Shown piece after piece: positions 42,734-52,756 of a stretch of DNA of 64,000 bases (position 1 is its first letter; each line of letters starts with the position of its first letter). The position numbers were made by a program, and so were the translations under genes. A model generated the notes under the pieces. That model worked only from the letters and a program-made list of their open reading frames with translations. It made no database searches and was not told the origin of the DNA. Origin of the DNA: Candidatus Moduliflexus flocculans (lineage in GTDB: Bacteria; Moduliflexota; Moduliflexia; Moduliflexales; Moduliflexaceae); the NCBI GenBank assembly GCA_000739515.1, contig DF820456.1:797360-861359 (forward strand), in the 5' to 3' direction.

Positions 42734-45586
42734 TTACGAATAACCAATTTTCGGCCACGTAAAACTAAATGAACTTCCTTTGCCGACCTCTGACTTCACC
42801 CAGACTCGCCCGCCCGCGCTTTCCACAATTTTTTTGACGAGCGCTAAGCCAATGCCGGTGCTATGCGCAGCATCATCGCGCGGGTCTAACATTTGAAACA
42901 GCTTAAAAATTTTCGCGTGATATTTGGGATCAATTCCCGGCCCATTGTCTGTAATACAGAAAGTCCATTGCGCCGAATCTTCCTGGATGGCAATGCGTAT
43001 ATGACTGCCGGGCTGCGGATTGAACTGGATCGCGTTTCGCAGCAGATGATAAAAAATTTTTCGAACTCGGCGCGCCTCACCGGGAATCGTTGGCAAATTT
43101 TCTGGAAATTCGATCTGAATATCGGCAGGCTGCGCAAGCTCTCGGAGGACGCGGGGGAGAACATGATTCAAGTCAATCGGGACGATTTGGGTGGCTGGTT
43201 GCGCGAGGCTGGCGTATTCCACTACGCCATTCAGCAGAGTATCGAGGCGTGTCACGCGCTGGATCAAATCTTCTGCCAATTCTCGTCCATGTTCATCGAA
43301 CGCGGCGGCATAATCCTGCACTAACCATGTCGCAATACGGCTGATGCCATACAGTGGGGTTTTGAGATCATGCGACGCCGCCGAGACGAAATTTTGTAGA
43401 TCGCGGTTCATCGCTTCCAATTCTGCCGTTCGCTGCTGGACACGCGCTTCTAATGTCTGATTTAATTGCTGAATTTCATGCTCGGTTAATTTGCGGGCGG
43501 TCACGTCATGCGCTGCGGCGTAAATCATCTTTCCGGCGGGCGCGGAACGCCATTCAATCCAACGATAGCTCCCATCTTTACAGCGATAACGATTGGTAAA
43601 GTTCAAGACCTTCTGCTGAGAGGATAAGTTGGAAATCGCCTCAATGGTCGTCCCGAGGTCATCGGGATGGACGAAATCGAGAAATTTTTTCGCGAAAAGT
43701 TCTTCGCGAGAATAGCCTAATGTTGTCTCCCAGGCGACATTCAATTTTCGAAAATAGCCATCAGTATCAGCAATGCACAACAAATCCAATGCTAAATTAA
43801 AAAAATGATCGAGTTCCTCGGTTTTTTGCCGGAGCAAGGCTTCGGCCTGCTTGAGTTCAGTAATGTTGCGATGAATAAACAGAGCCGACTCAACCATCCC
43901 CTGCGCATCGAATTCCGGAACCCCGCGCGAGAGATATTGCTTGATTCCCGTCGGGCTTGGCGCTTCGAGTTCGAACACAATGTCGTGGCTGGACTCGAAT
44001 ACTTGCCGGATGATCTGTTCCGACCAATCTGCACGTTCAGACGAATACCCCAATTCACGATGCGTTTTGCCGATGACGTATTCCGGCGGCTTTCCAAATT
44101 CGTTCATGACCGCTGGATTCACATATAGATGCCGATACTGCCGGTCAAACCGCGCAATCACGTCCGGAGTATGTTCCACTAACGTTTGATACTCTTGTTT
44201 CTGCCGGCGCAATGTTTCTTCATGGCGTTCGCGATCAATCGCCGCCGCTAAAATATTCGCCACCGATTGGAGAAAATAGGTATCGTGGATGGCGAATATC
44301 CTTTGCTGTGTCGTATGAGCGCCTAACACGCCGAAGGGGTGGGTCAATTCTCCGATGATGACGCTCATCCCGCTCACGACGCGATGATCATGCCAGAGTT
44401 GCTGATCGTGAAATCGGCGTTCCACGCGAAGGTCTTCAACAATCACAGGCTCTTGTGAGAGTAAGGTATAACCAGCCAGCGTCTCACATCCAGCGCTTAC
44501 AATGGCATGACCAACAAGGCCGTCGCGCCAGCCAACGCCAGCCCGCAATTGGAGTGTGGTGCGGTCTGGCAGAAGCTCTAACGCCGCGCTGTATTCCACG
44601 TCAAGAACGCGGGCGACAAGCGCGACCGCCTCGTCGAATAATTCATGGAGCGACAGGCCAGTTAACGCACGCTGCCCCAAATTGGCAACAGCAGCTTGTT
44701 GGTGCATGCGCGTCTGGATTTCCATTTCTGCCTGTTTGCGTTCGGTGACGTCATCATAGATCGCGACGACTTCGCCTGATGGGAGCTTATAGATGAAATT
44801 TTCTCGCCACCCCTTCCGAATCTCATCTTGATAATACATGGCAGGCAGATGTTCGGATTCTCCTGTGCGATAGACTCGTTGTAATGCCGCCAATAGACCG
44901 AACTGCTCCATATTCGGAAAGATTGATAATAATCGCTGGCCAATGACGCGATCACGCGAGATATTGCTGATTCGTTCCGCCGCTGCGTTAAAATCGTGAA
45001 AGATAAAGTCATTCCCATGATCAATCGCGTCATAGACCGCCACGCCGCTGCTCATATATTCGAACATCGCCCGATATTTGCTTTCGCTCTGTTGATATTG
45101 TTCGAATTGGGCGGCCAATTGCGCATTCAGGCGGCGCAATTCATCCGTTCTCGCCGCGACGCGCTGTTCTAACTCGCCGTTCATCCGGCGTAATTCGTCT
45201 TCAGCGTGCTTGAGGCGAAGCATCGCACGCACCCGCGCGACCAACTCGCGATGTTCAATTGGGCGGACGATATAGCCGTCAGCGCCGTTTTCAAGCCCTT
45301 CCGCCTGGCTTGCTGCGCCTGTTTTGACGCCAGAGATCAGCAAGATGTATATCTCTGAAAACGCCGGATTGGTTTTGAGGCGATGACATAACGCGAGGCC
45401 CTCAATATCCGGCAGGCAGACATCCAACAAGATGAGCGCTGGCATGTTTCGCTCGACGGACGCGAGGCCCTCTTCGCCGGTCGCCGCTTCAAAAATTTGA
45501 AAGCCGGCGTCTGTCAATATCCGCGCCATTCCTCGGCGAAGCGCGGAATCATCCTCGATAATCAGGATCGCAGGTTGATGATTCAT
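42734..45586 (-). CDS. hybrid histidine kinase with N-terminal receiver (REC, PAS, GAF, PAS, PAS, HisKA, HATPase)
   Basis: This 950-residue soluble protein begins with a receiver domain (about 5-120) with acid pair ILIIEDD and phospho-Asp55 in LILLDVCLPD. At the position of the usual Lys of the KP motif the sequence reads YIVRPIE, an Arg. Then follow a coiled coil, PAS (about 155-275), GAF (about 285-445), PAS (about 455-575), PAS (about 580-705, LLCIADTDGYFRKLNVAWET), HisKA with phospho-His739 in AASHDLKTPL and HATPase (TDNGPGID, STGIGLALVKKIVE). Its ATG overlaps the stop of the preceding kinase as ATGA, so translation is coupled. It is the last gene of the five-gene operon and the only one with a receiver, so it may collect phosphoryl groups from the others. 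Confidence 0.9.
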   Translation of the reverse strand: MNHQPAILIIEDDSALRRGMARILTDAGFQIFEAATGEEGLASVERNMPALILLDVCLPDIEGLALCHRLKTNPAFSEIYILLISGVKTGAASQAEGLENGADGYIVRPIEHRELVARVRAMLRLKHAEDELRRMNGELEQRVAARTDELRRLNAQLAAQFEQYQQSESKYRAMFEYMSSGVAVYDAIDHGNDFIFHDFNAAAERISNISRDRVIGQRLLSIFPNMEQFGLLAALQRVYRTGESEHLPAMYYQDEIRKGWRENFIYKLPSGEVVAIYDDVTERKQAEMEIQTRMHQQAAVANLGQRALTGLSLHELFDEAVALVARVLDVEYSAALELLPDRTTLQLRAGVGWRDGLVGHAIVSAGCETLAGYTLLSQEPVIVEDLRVERRFHDQQLWHDHRVVSGMSVIIGELTHPFGVLGAHTTQQRIFAIHDTYFLQSVANILAAAIDRERHEETLRRQKQEYQTLVEHTPDVIARFDRQYRHLYVNPAVMNEFGKPPEYVIGKTHRELGYSSERADWSEQIIRQVFESSHDIVFELEAPSPTGIKQYLSRGVPEFDAQGMVESALFIHRNITELKQAEALLRQKTEELDHFFNLALDLLCIADTDGYFRKLNVAWETTLGYSREELFAKKFLDFVHPDDLGTTIEAISNLSSQQKVLNFTNRYRCKDGSYRWIEWRSAPAGKMIYAAAHDVTARKLTEHEIQQLNQTLEARVQQRTAELEAMNRDLQNFVSAASHDLKTPLYGISRIATWLVQDYAAAFDEHGRELAEDLIQRVTRLDTLLNGVVEYASLAQPATQIVPIDLNHVLPRVLRELAQPADIQIEFPENLPTIPGEARRVRKIFYHLLRNAIQFNPQPGSHIRIAIQEDSAQWTFCITDNGPGIDPKYHAKIFKLFQMLDPRDDAAHSTGIGLALVKKIVESAGGRVWVKSEVGKGSSFSFTWPKIGYS

Positions 45587-48126
45587 ACGATTGCTCCAGA
45601 GTTGATTTTCGGCAAAGTAAAATAAAATGTGCTTCCCTGCCCAACAGTTGATTCCACCCAGACTTTTCCGCCGTAGGATTCGACAATTTTTTTCACGATG
45701 GCCAGCCCAATGCCCGTGCTTTCGACATCGTCGCGGGTTTGAAGCGTTTGGAAGACGCGAAAGATGCGTTCATAATGCTGTGCCTCGATGCCCATTCCAT
45801 TATCACTCACGCTGAATCGCCAATAATTCCCATCAAGACAACACCGAACAGCAATCTCTCCCGTCGGCTTATCCAAATATTTGATTGCATTGCTGAGCAG
45901 ATTTTGAAAGACCTGTCGGATGCGAATCTGATCGGCACAGATATCCGGCAACTCAGGATCAAGTGTAATATGCACGGTTTCCGGCAGCGCAAGGCTCTCA
46001 ATAATTTCAGTGAGCAGTTGCGCGAGATGGATTGTGACGTTGGTGCGCGTTTCGCCTCCGGCACGAGAATATTGCAAAATTCCGTCAATCAGGCTGTCTA
46101 AGCGTTTGACCTGCTTGAGCAAAAGATCGAGAATTTCCTGCCCGCTTTCATCAATGATATTGCGATAATCCAGCATTAACCATTGCGATAAGTGATGAAT
46201 TCCCCGCAATGGCGCTTTTAAATCATGAGACACAATATAGGCAAAACTTCGCAATTCTTCGTTGGCGATTTGCAATTCGGCGGTGCGTTGTTTTACGCGA
46301 TCTTCGAGTTCGGCGTTGAGTTGCTGGATTTTCTCTTCTGCGCGTTTCCGTTCGGTAATATCTGTGGCGATATGAATGATTTTTTGCAACTTTCCCTGCT
46401 CATCGCGTACCGGGGTACATGAGACTAAAAATGTTCTCTCCAACGCATTCATAACCATTTCGACAGTTTCAAACGTCCCGGTCGCCAGCATCTTCGTCAT
46501 CGGGCATTGTGTCGGGGAATCAGAGGTCAGATGAAAGATTTCAAAGCATCGCTTCGCGAGCAATTCCTGTTCAGTCATCCGGGTGGCTTCAACTGCCGCC
46601 CTGTTCGCCGCAAGAATCCTCTGTTCCGGGTCTAAGATCAACGTCGGATGTCCAACAGCCTGAAAAATTTCCTGCCAGTCTTTTTGCGCCTGTCGCTGCG
46701 CGTCTTCCGCGAATCGTCGATCTGTCACATCTTTCACGGCGCCGATCACGCCGACAATCCGGGTTCTTGACGCATCCCATTCCGGTCTCGCCGCAATATG
46801 AATCCAGCGGACGCCACCGCTTTGCGTAAACGAACGACATTCGAATTCGACCGATTTGCCATGAACAATAACCTGTTGCAGCGCCTGCGTCAATTGAGGA
46901 TAATCATCAGAGGAGATAATCTTTCGCCATTGTTCGAGAGTCTGAGCATCTTCGATGGTTCGTCCGGTCACGGCGGAGAAATTCTCCGTCACCGAATCCA
47001 TCAGAAATGTCCCATCAGGCATGAGGCTGAGATGGAAAATATAATCTAAGATCATCTCGACCACTAACTTATACTGCGTCTGGCTTTGTAATAAGGCGGC
47101 TTCGATCTGTTTGCGCTCGGCGATTTCCTGCGTCAGGCGCTCATTGGCGGCGACGAGTTCAGCGGTGCGCTCTTTCACAAGTTCTTCTAAATGCTCGCGA
47201 TGGTGCTGAAGCTCTTCTTCAATCTGCTTACGTTCAGTAATATCGCGGCTGATCCCGACAAGGCCGCGAATGACGCCCTGTTCATCGCGAAATGGAATTT
47301 TTGTCGCTAAAAACCAGCGCGGTTCGCCAGTATCCGGGTCAGTATGGAGTTCCTCGTCGTTGACGCTGGGCTGACCGGATGCCAACAGTTCGCGTTCCAT
47401 ATTAAAATAATGCTGCGCGTAATCGTATGGGTAAAAGTCGAAATCGGTTTTACCAATCAAATCGTGAGGCTCGGCTGCGCCCATCAGATGAGCGAGTGCC
47501 TGGTTTACAGCCAGAAAACGGCTTTCCTGATCTTTGATCAGAATCAGATCGGGCATATTGTCAATCAAGATACGGAGCAGATTGCGCTCGTTTGTCAGTT
47601 CTGCGGTACGTTCTGCGATGGTCTCTTCTAAGCGCGTTCGATACTGAGCAAGCTCTTCTTCAATGCGTTTGCGTTCGGTGATGTCGCGAGAAGCGGTCTG
47701 AATCTCGACAATCTCGCCTGTCTGCCTGTCGAGAATCGCGTGGCTCGTCGTTTCGAACCAGATGTATGCGCCATCTTTTCGGCGGATACGATAACTTACG
47801 GTCGCGGCGATCCGCTGTTCCAGGATGGTCGTGTGAGAGGTGGCAATGGAACGAATGTCGTCGGGGTGGAAAAATTCATAGGCTGGATGACCGATCAATT
47901 CTTCCGGCTCATAGCCAAGCAGCCTGCGACATGCTGGCGACGCATAAAGATACAGCCCTGTCGGCGTATGCCGAGAAATAAAATCGGTCGAATTTTCCGC
48001 TAACAGGCGAAATCTGGTTTCAGCCTCCTGATGGCGCACGTTCAGCGCTTCTAATTCGGCGTTGCGTGCTCGCAATGCCGCGATTTCTTCGCGTAATTGC
48101 GCAGCAGTGTGCTTTTGTTTGTTCAT
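45583..48126 (-). CDS. soluble histidine kinase with four PAS domains
   Basis: This 847-residue kinase has no membrane segment. A short coiled coil is followed by four PAS domains, at about 35-155 (FRLLAENSTDFISRHTPTG), 185-305 (LLRILIDNMPDLILIKDQES), 335-465 and 475-595 (DWQEIFQAVGHPTLILD). HisKA carries phospho-His634 in YIVSHDLKAPL, and HATPase shows SDNGMGIE and STGIGLAIVKKIVE. The fourth PAS contains RCFEIFHLTSDSPTQCPM, a Cys-bearing loop typical of PAS domains in oxygen or redox sensors, though no ligand can be assigned. AGGAG precedes the ATG at 48126, which overlaps the preceding stop as ATGA. Confidence 0.9.
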   Translation of the reverse strand: MNKQKHTAAQLREEIAALRARNAELEALNVRHQEAETRFRLLAENSTDFISRHTPTGLYLYASPACRRLLGYEPEELIGHPAYEFFHPDDIRSIATSHTTILEQRIAATVSYRIRRKDGAYIWFETTSHAILDRQTGEIVEIQTASRDITERKRIEEELAQYRTRLEETIAERTAELTNERNLLRILIDNMPDLILIKDQESRFLAVNQALAHLMGAAEPHDLIGKTDFDFYPYDYAQHYFNMERELLASGQPSVNDEELHTDPDTGEPRWFLATKIPFRDEQGVIRGLVGISRDITERKQIEEELQHHREHLEELVKERTAELVAANERLTQEIAERKQIEAALLQSQTQYKLVVEMILDYIFHLSLMPDGTFLMDSVTENFSAVTGRTIEDAQTLEQWRKIISSDDYPQLTQALQQVIVHGKSVEFECRSFTQSGGVRWIHIAARPEWDASRTRIVGVIGAVKDVTDRRFAEDAQRQAQKDWQEIFQAVGHPTLILDPEQRILAANRAAVEATRMTEQELLAKRCFEIFHLTSDSPTQCPMTKMLATGTFETVEMVMNALERTFLVSCTPVRDEQGKLQKIIHIATDITERKRAEEKIQQLNAELEDRVKQRTAELQIANEELRSFAYIVSHDLKAPLRGIHHLSQWLMLDYRNIIDESGQEILDLLLKQVKRLDSLIDGILQYSRAGGETRTNVTIHLAQLLTEIIESLALPETVHITLDPELPDICADQIRIRQVFQNLLSNAIKYLDKPTGEIAVRCCLDGNYWRFSVSDNGMGIEAQHYERIFRVFQTLQTRDDVESTGIGLAIVKKIVESYGGKVWVESTVGQGSTFYFTLPKINSGAIV

Positions 48127-49936
48127 GGTTGTTCTCCTGACTTTGGAACGGTAAAACAGAACCGGCATCCCTGTCCGACTGCTGATTCTACCCAGATTTT
48201 CCCTCCACGCGATTCAATGATTTTTTTGACAATCGCTAACCCAATTCCGGTGCTTTCTGTTTTATCATGCTGATGGAGCGTCTGGAAGAGTTGGAAAATT
48301 GTTTCGTGGTGTTGCGGGTCAATTCCTGGCCCATTATCAGTGACGCTGAACTGCCAATATGCGCCATGATCGGCACAATCAATCGAGATTGTTCCTTCAG
48401 GTTTCTCCAAAAATTTTATGGCATTTCCAATCAAGTTTTGAAACACCTGTTGAATACGGATGCGATCGCCTGTCAACACTGGAAAATCTGAACTCAAGTT
48501 GATCTGAATGGTTGGCGGCGGGTTCAGCGTCTCGCACACCTCGTGCAGGAGGGTGGACAGATCAACCGGTTCGTCAGCCTTGATACGCCCTACGCGCGAA
48601 TATTGCAAAATGGCTTGAATCAGATTATTCATCTGTTGAGCTCGTTTTAACAGCAAATCTAAATATTCTTTGCCCTGGGCATCGAATGTGTCGGCGTAAT
48701 CATTCATCAGCCAGGTGATCAACTGGGTCATATTGCGCAACGGCACTTTCAGATCGTGCGAGACCACATACGCAAAACTCTGGAGTTCCTTGTTGGCGGC
48801 TTCGAGTTCGGCGGTTCGCTGCTGGACGCGTTGCTCTAAAGTGGCGTTGAAGGCGCGAATTTCTTCTTCCGCGCGCTTGCGTTCGGTGATGTCGCGATTA
48901 AATCCAACCAGGCCGATGATCTGCCCGTGCGCATCTCGCAAGGGCGCTTTCGTCGTTAAATACCAACGTTTCTGGCCGGAGCCGTGTTCGATAAGAAAAT
49001 CTTCACGGTTAATCAGTATGCGCCCTGATGTCATCACAACGCGTTCTTCTTCGAAAAATTGATGCGTCCGTTCCGTTGCATGAAAATCATAATCTGTTTT
49101 TCCTTCGACATCGGCAAGAGAGGTCGCGCCAAGCTCTCGAATCGTCGCTTGATTCGCGATCAGAAAGCGATGGGCTAAGTCTTTCACATAAATATGATCG
49201 GGCGTGCTATCAATCAACATTTGCAGCAGAGCATGTTTTTCGGCCAACGCGTCCTGCGCCTGTTTGCGTTCGTTAATCTCTCGCGCTAACGCGTGATTGG
49301 CATGAGCTAATTGCTCTGCATACGCATGTGCCTGCGCGACAATGCGCCGGAATTCGGCCACTAAAAACCACAGTAAGCCAAAGAGCGTAATATAAGAGCC
49401 GGCGACGATGATGATTCTATTGGCAAACGTGGTTTCAGGAAAGCGGATTTGCACGATATAGCCGGTTTTTAATGCCCACCCAATTCCAATATACGCCCCA
49501 GACTGATGATGAGCGTGAGCCGCTGAGTGCGTGCGCCTTGCAGCGTCGCGCTTAAGGCAATCGCCAGCATATACAGCACCATCGCTGGCGCGCCAATGCC
49601 ACCGATCCAATTGCCATAGATAGCGATCACAAGCATGAGCGCGACCGGGAAATATCCGGCTATCTGCCAATGGCCGCGATCAGCGAGCCACCAGCCGCCG
49701 CTAAATATCACCGAGATGCTCAGAGTGATGAGCAGCGAATCGAGCGGAAGGATATGCCGCCACCAGCCGATTGCAAAGAGCAAGGTTAATCCACCGGCGG
49801 CGATCCCCATAATTAATGACACTACTTTGGTCATATACTCCTGCCGCGCGGCATCTACTTCCGTGGCGTGCGGCGTCGTCAGCGTATGCCAGAGCTTGAA
49901 GATATGCTGCGTTAAACCGTAGTTGGTGTTCTCCAT
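48123..49936 (-). pseudogene. frameshifted membrane histidine kinase
   Basis: Two frames together make one kinase. The first (49936 to about 49497) starts MENTNYGLTQHIFKLWHTL behind AAGGAG and encodes four or five membrane helices, ending LTLIISLG before running to a stop at 49469. The second continues in another frame as AYIGIGWALKTGY, one more membrane helix, a coiled coil, PAS (LLQMLIDSTPDHIYVKD), HisKA (YVVSHDLKVPLRN) and HATPase to the stop at 48123. The break is at a run of four C on the plus strand (49496-49499); a fifth would restore a 604-residue protein. It may be a true mutation, a sequencing error in a homopolymer, or programmed frameshifting. Its gene neighbours are intact and tightly packed. 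Confidence 0.82.
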
Positions 49937-49960
49937 CGTCGTCTCCTTTGGAAAATGCGC

Positions 49961-52750
49961 TCATTCCTCGCGTGGTATGGGGAGCGCGTTCTCCTTCGGG
50001 AAGGTAAAGATAAAGGTACTTCCCTGGCCTTCTTCTGAATTGACCCAAATCGTGCCGCCGGACAATTTGATGACTTTTTTGACAATCGCCAGCCCAACCC
50101 CGATACGTTCCATTTCATCGCGAGGATGCAGTGTCTGGAAAATTTGAAAAATTTTTTCGTGGTATTTCGGATTGATTCCCGGCCCGTTATCTGCCACGCT
50201 GAATTGCCAGAATTCTCCAATATCTGCGCAACTGATCGTAATTTTCCCGTGTGGTTTATCCATAAATTGGATGGCATTTCCGATCAAGTTGGAGAAAATC
50301 GTGTACATATCAGCTTTATTGCTGAAAATAATTGGCAAATCCGGAGCGATGTGAATGGCGATCGTCGGCGGAGGGGCGAGTGACACAACAATTTCTGGCA
50401 ACAGCAGGCGAAGGTCTATGGCTTGCTGCGGCCTGGGGACATGGCCGATACGCGAGTACGCGAGAATGCCTTCAATCAGATCGTCCATGCGCTTGACTCG
50501 CCCAATTAGCAAGGCCGCCATATTTTTTCCGTTGTCATCAAAACACGAGGCGTAGTCTTTCACCAGCCAATCAGCCAACCTGGAAATCGCTCGTAATGGG
50601 GATTTCAGGTCATGGGAAATAATATAGGCAAAACTTTGAAGCTCTTTATTGGCGGCCTCGAGTTTGGCGGTTCGTTCGTGGACGCGCTGCTCTAATTGAG
50701 CATTGAGCAGGCGAACTTCCTCTTCCGCCCGCTTGCGCTGCGCGATGAATCGCGCTTGCTGCACGTTTTGATACGCCTTGAGCGACAGTTCGTTTGAAAG
50801 CAAAAAGAGGACGGTGGCGATCCGCTGAAATTGTTCCGAGGACATTTTCGGAACGTCCTGCAATGCCTTGCGAAATTCTTCCTCGTCAGCACCGATCTCG
50901 CGAGCGTACTTCAGGAGACGCTCTTCGTCAACCGCCTCATTTTTTACCTGTCCGATCAGCCAGTTGGCTAAGTGCCTGCCGCCGACGGTAATGCTGGCGC
51001 CGGCATCCCATAGGCCAGCGCTCAGACACGGCTGGATGGTTGGCCCCGCGAGATTCTGGCCACCGATTATGGCGTCAGAGGCAAAACAATTCGTGCGCCC
51101 TTTTTCGGTGTTTCGGATGACATCGCGGCAAAGCCGGCAAAAATTGCTTGGTTGGGTAATTGGAATTCCCTCCGGGGTAGTAATGATTGAGGCGACATTC
51201 ATCGCGGCAGCAAAGGCGTCCTGAATTTTTTGAATATCTTCGAGATTGAACAGATCATGGAACGCAATCTCTCCGGTTTCCAGCGGCTCTGTTAAGGCAA
51301 GAATACGTTTATTTAAGGCGTCTTCAATATGCTTGCGTTCGGTAATGTCTTCTGAAATGCCGAGGAGATAGAGAGGATGGCCGTTTTTATCCAAAATCGG
51401 AATTTTTTTGGTGTGGAGAATGCGCTCGCCGAGCGTTTTGGTCTGAATGGTTTCTTCTGGAATATTGAGGAGAGTTCGGCGCGCAAGCACGTCACGATCC
51501 TTTTGGACAAAGAAATCTGCTTGCTCGACCGGAAAAAAATCATAATCGTTTTTGCCAATGAGTTCTTCCCTGTTATAGCCAAGCAAGGTTTCCCCTGCTT
51601 TATTGAACTGCACGAACCGGAGATGCTCGGCATCTTTGACAAAAATCATGTTTGGAATGTTTTCCACGATATTATGCAGGAACTCCTGGCTTTCTCGCAA
51701 TGCGTCTTCGCGCGATTTGATCGCTTCGCTCATCATTGTAAAACTGCGGCTCAGGTTGTCCATCTCCTGATAATAGCGCGGAAGCGGCTCGAACCGATAT
51801 TCTCCGGCGGCGATCTGTTCGGCCTGAAGCGTCAATTGCGTGAACGGAGAAAGCGTTTTTCGCAAGCTGAACAACGCAATCAGCAGAGCAAATGCCGTGG
51901 CAACAAGAATCCCGCTGCCAAGGATCTCCCGCATCCGGCGCACGCCGGCAAACGCTTCATCCACCGGCTGCGTCACGATGATCACCCATTTGGTCGTTGG
52001 CACAAGCGCAACGCACCCGATATATGCCATCTTGCGGGCAGAATATGTCATCGTGACTTCATGGCCTTGGAGTCCTTGCTGAACGAGTTCAATATCGCCG
52101 GCATTCGCGCGCTGCGCCACGACCGCCTGATCGGGATGGGCGATAATCGTGCCGTCGCGATCAATGATGGCCGCATAACCTTGCGCGCCAATGGAGATTC
52201 TCTTCGTAATGGCATGCAAAACGCCCAGATTTAAAAATCCAATCAGCCGGCCTCTTGTGAGCGGCAGGCTGACTGTCAGCGTCGGGTTGCCGGTTTGCAA
52301 GGAAATCGAGGTGAGCGACCAGTAGAGATCATCTGTGTTGACCGGTGGGTGAAAAAACTCTTGCGCCGAGGCATCGATCAGCAGAAAATCGCGGCGATAG
52401 GGCGCGAGATGACGAATCTTGCCAGAGGCATCAAGCATCCAGATGCTTTCGAAGGATTGGTAATGGGTTAAGACGGAATCGAAATACACGTCAATCTGGC
52501 CGGGCATGATGATGCGCTCTTCTTCCAAAATAGATGCCATCTGGCGAAGCAAGCCAGATGGCTCCTGGAGAAATCGTTCGACTTCCCCGGCCAGCGAACG
52601 CGCCAACAGCAGATGCCGCTCGGCGATCTCCCGCTGCATGTTTGTGGTGACGCTATACAGGGTAATTCCGCCGATGGCAAGTATCGGCGCAATGGCGACC
52701 AGCAAGAAATTAACAGTGAAAAGATGTCTGAGACTGGTAAACAGTTTCAT
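49961..52750 (-). CDS. membrane histidine kinase with Cache, HAMP, PAS and PocR domains
   Basis: This 929-residue kinase has membrane helix 1 near 12-32, a dCache-type periplasmic domain (about 35-275, with LDASGKIRHLAPYRRDF and GYAAIIDRDGTIIAHPDQ), helix 2 near 280-300, HAMP, PAS (about 365-480), then a PocR sensory domain (about 490-660, IAFHDLFNLEDIQKI, with Cys residues in FCRLCRDV, TNCF and QPCLSAG). HisKA with phospho-His713 in YIISHDLKSPL and HATPase (ADNGPGIN, GVGLAIVKKVIK) follow. PocR domains bind small hydrocarbons or alcohols in known regulators. The ATG lies 6 bases after the stop of the Leu/Ile/Val-type binding protein, with GGAG formed by that gene's last codons. Confidence 0.92.
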   Translation of the reverse strand: MKLFTSLRHLFTVNFLLVAIAPILAIGGITLYSVTTNMQREIAERHLLLARSLAGEVERFLQEPSGLLRQMASILEEERIIMPGQIDVYFDSVLTHYQSFESIWMLDASGKIRHLAPYRRDFLLIDASAQEFFHPPVNTDDLYWSLTSISLQTGNPTLTVSLPLTRGRLIGFLNLGVLHAITKRISIGAQGYAAIIDRDGTIIAHPDQAVVAQRANAGDIELVQQGLQGHEVTMTYSARKMAYIGCVALVPTTKWVIIVTQPVDEAFAGVRRMREILGSGILVATAFALLIALFSLRKTLSPFTQLTLQAEQIAAGEYRFEPLPRYYQEMDNLSRSFTMMSEAIKSREDALRESQEFLHNIVENIPNMIFVKDAEHLRFVQFNKAGETLLGYNREELIGKNDYDFFPVEQADFFVQKDRDVLARRTLLNIPEETIQTKTLGERILHTKKIPILDKNGHPLYLLGISEDITERKHIEDALNKRILALTEPLETGEIAFHDLFNLEDIQKIQDAFAAAMNVASIITTPEGIPITQPSNFCRLCRDVIRNTEKGRTNCFASDAIIGGQNLAGPTIQPCLSAGLWDAGASITVGGRHLANWLIGQVKNEAVDEERLLKYAREIGADEEEFRKALQDVPKMSSEQFQRIATVLFLLSNELSLKAYQNVQQARFIAQRKRAEEEVRLLNAQLEQRVHERTAKLEAANKELQSFAYIISHDLKSPLRAISRLADWLVKDYASCFDDNGKNMAALLIGRVKRMDDLIEGILAYSRIGHVPRPQQAIDLRLLLPEIVVSLAPPPTIAIHIAPDLPIIFSNKADMYTIFSNLIGNAIQFMDKPHGKITISCADIGEFWQFSVADNGPGINPKYHEKIFQIFQTLHPRDEMERIGVGLAIVKKVIKLSGGTIWVNSEEGQGSTFIFTFPKENALPIPREE

Positions 52751-52756
52751 AACCGC

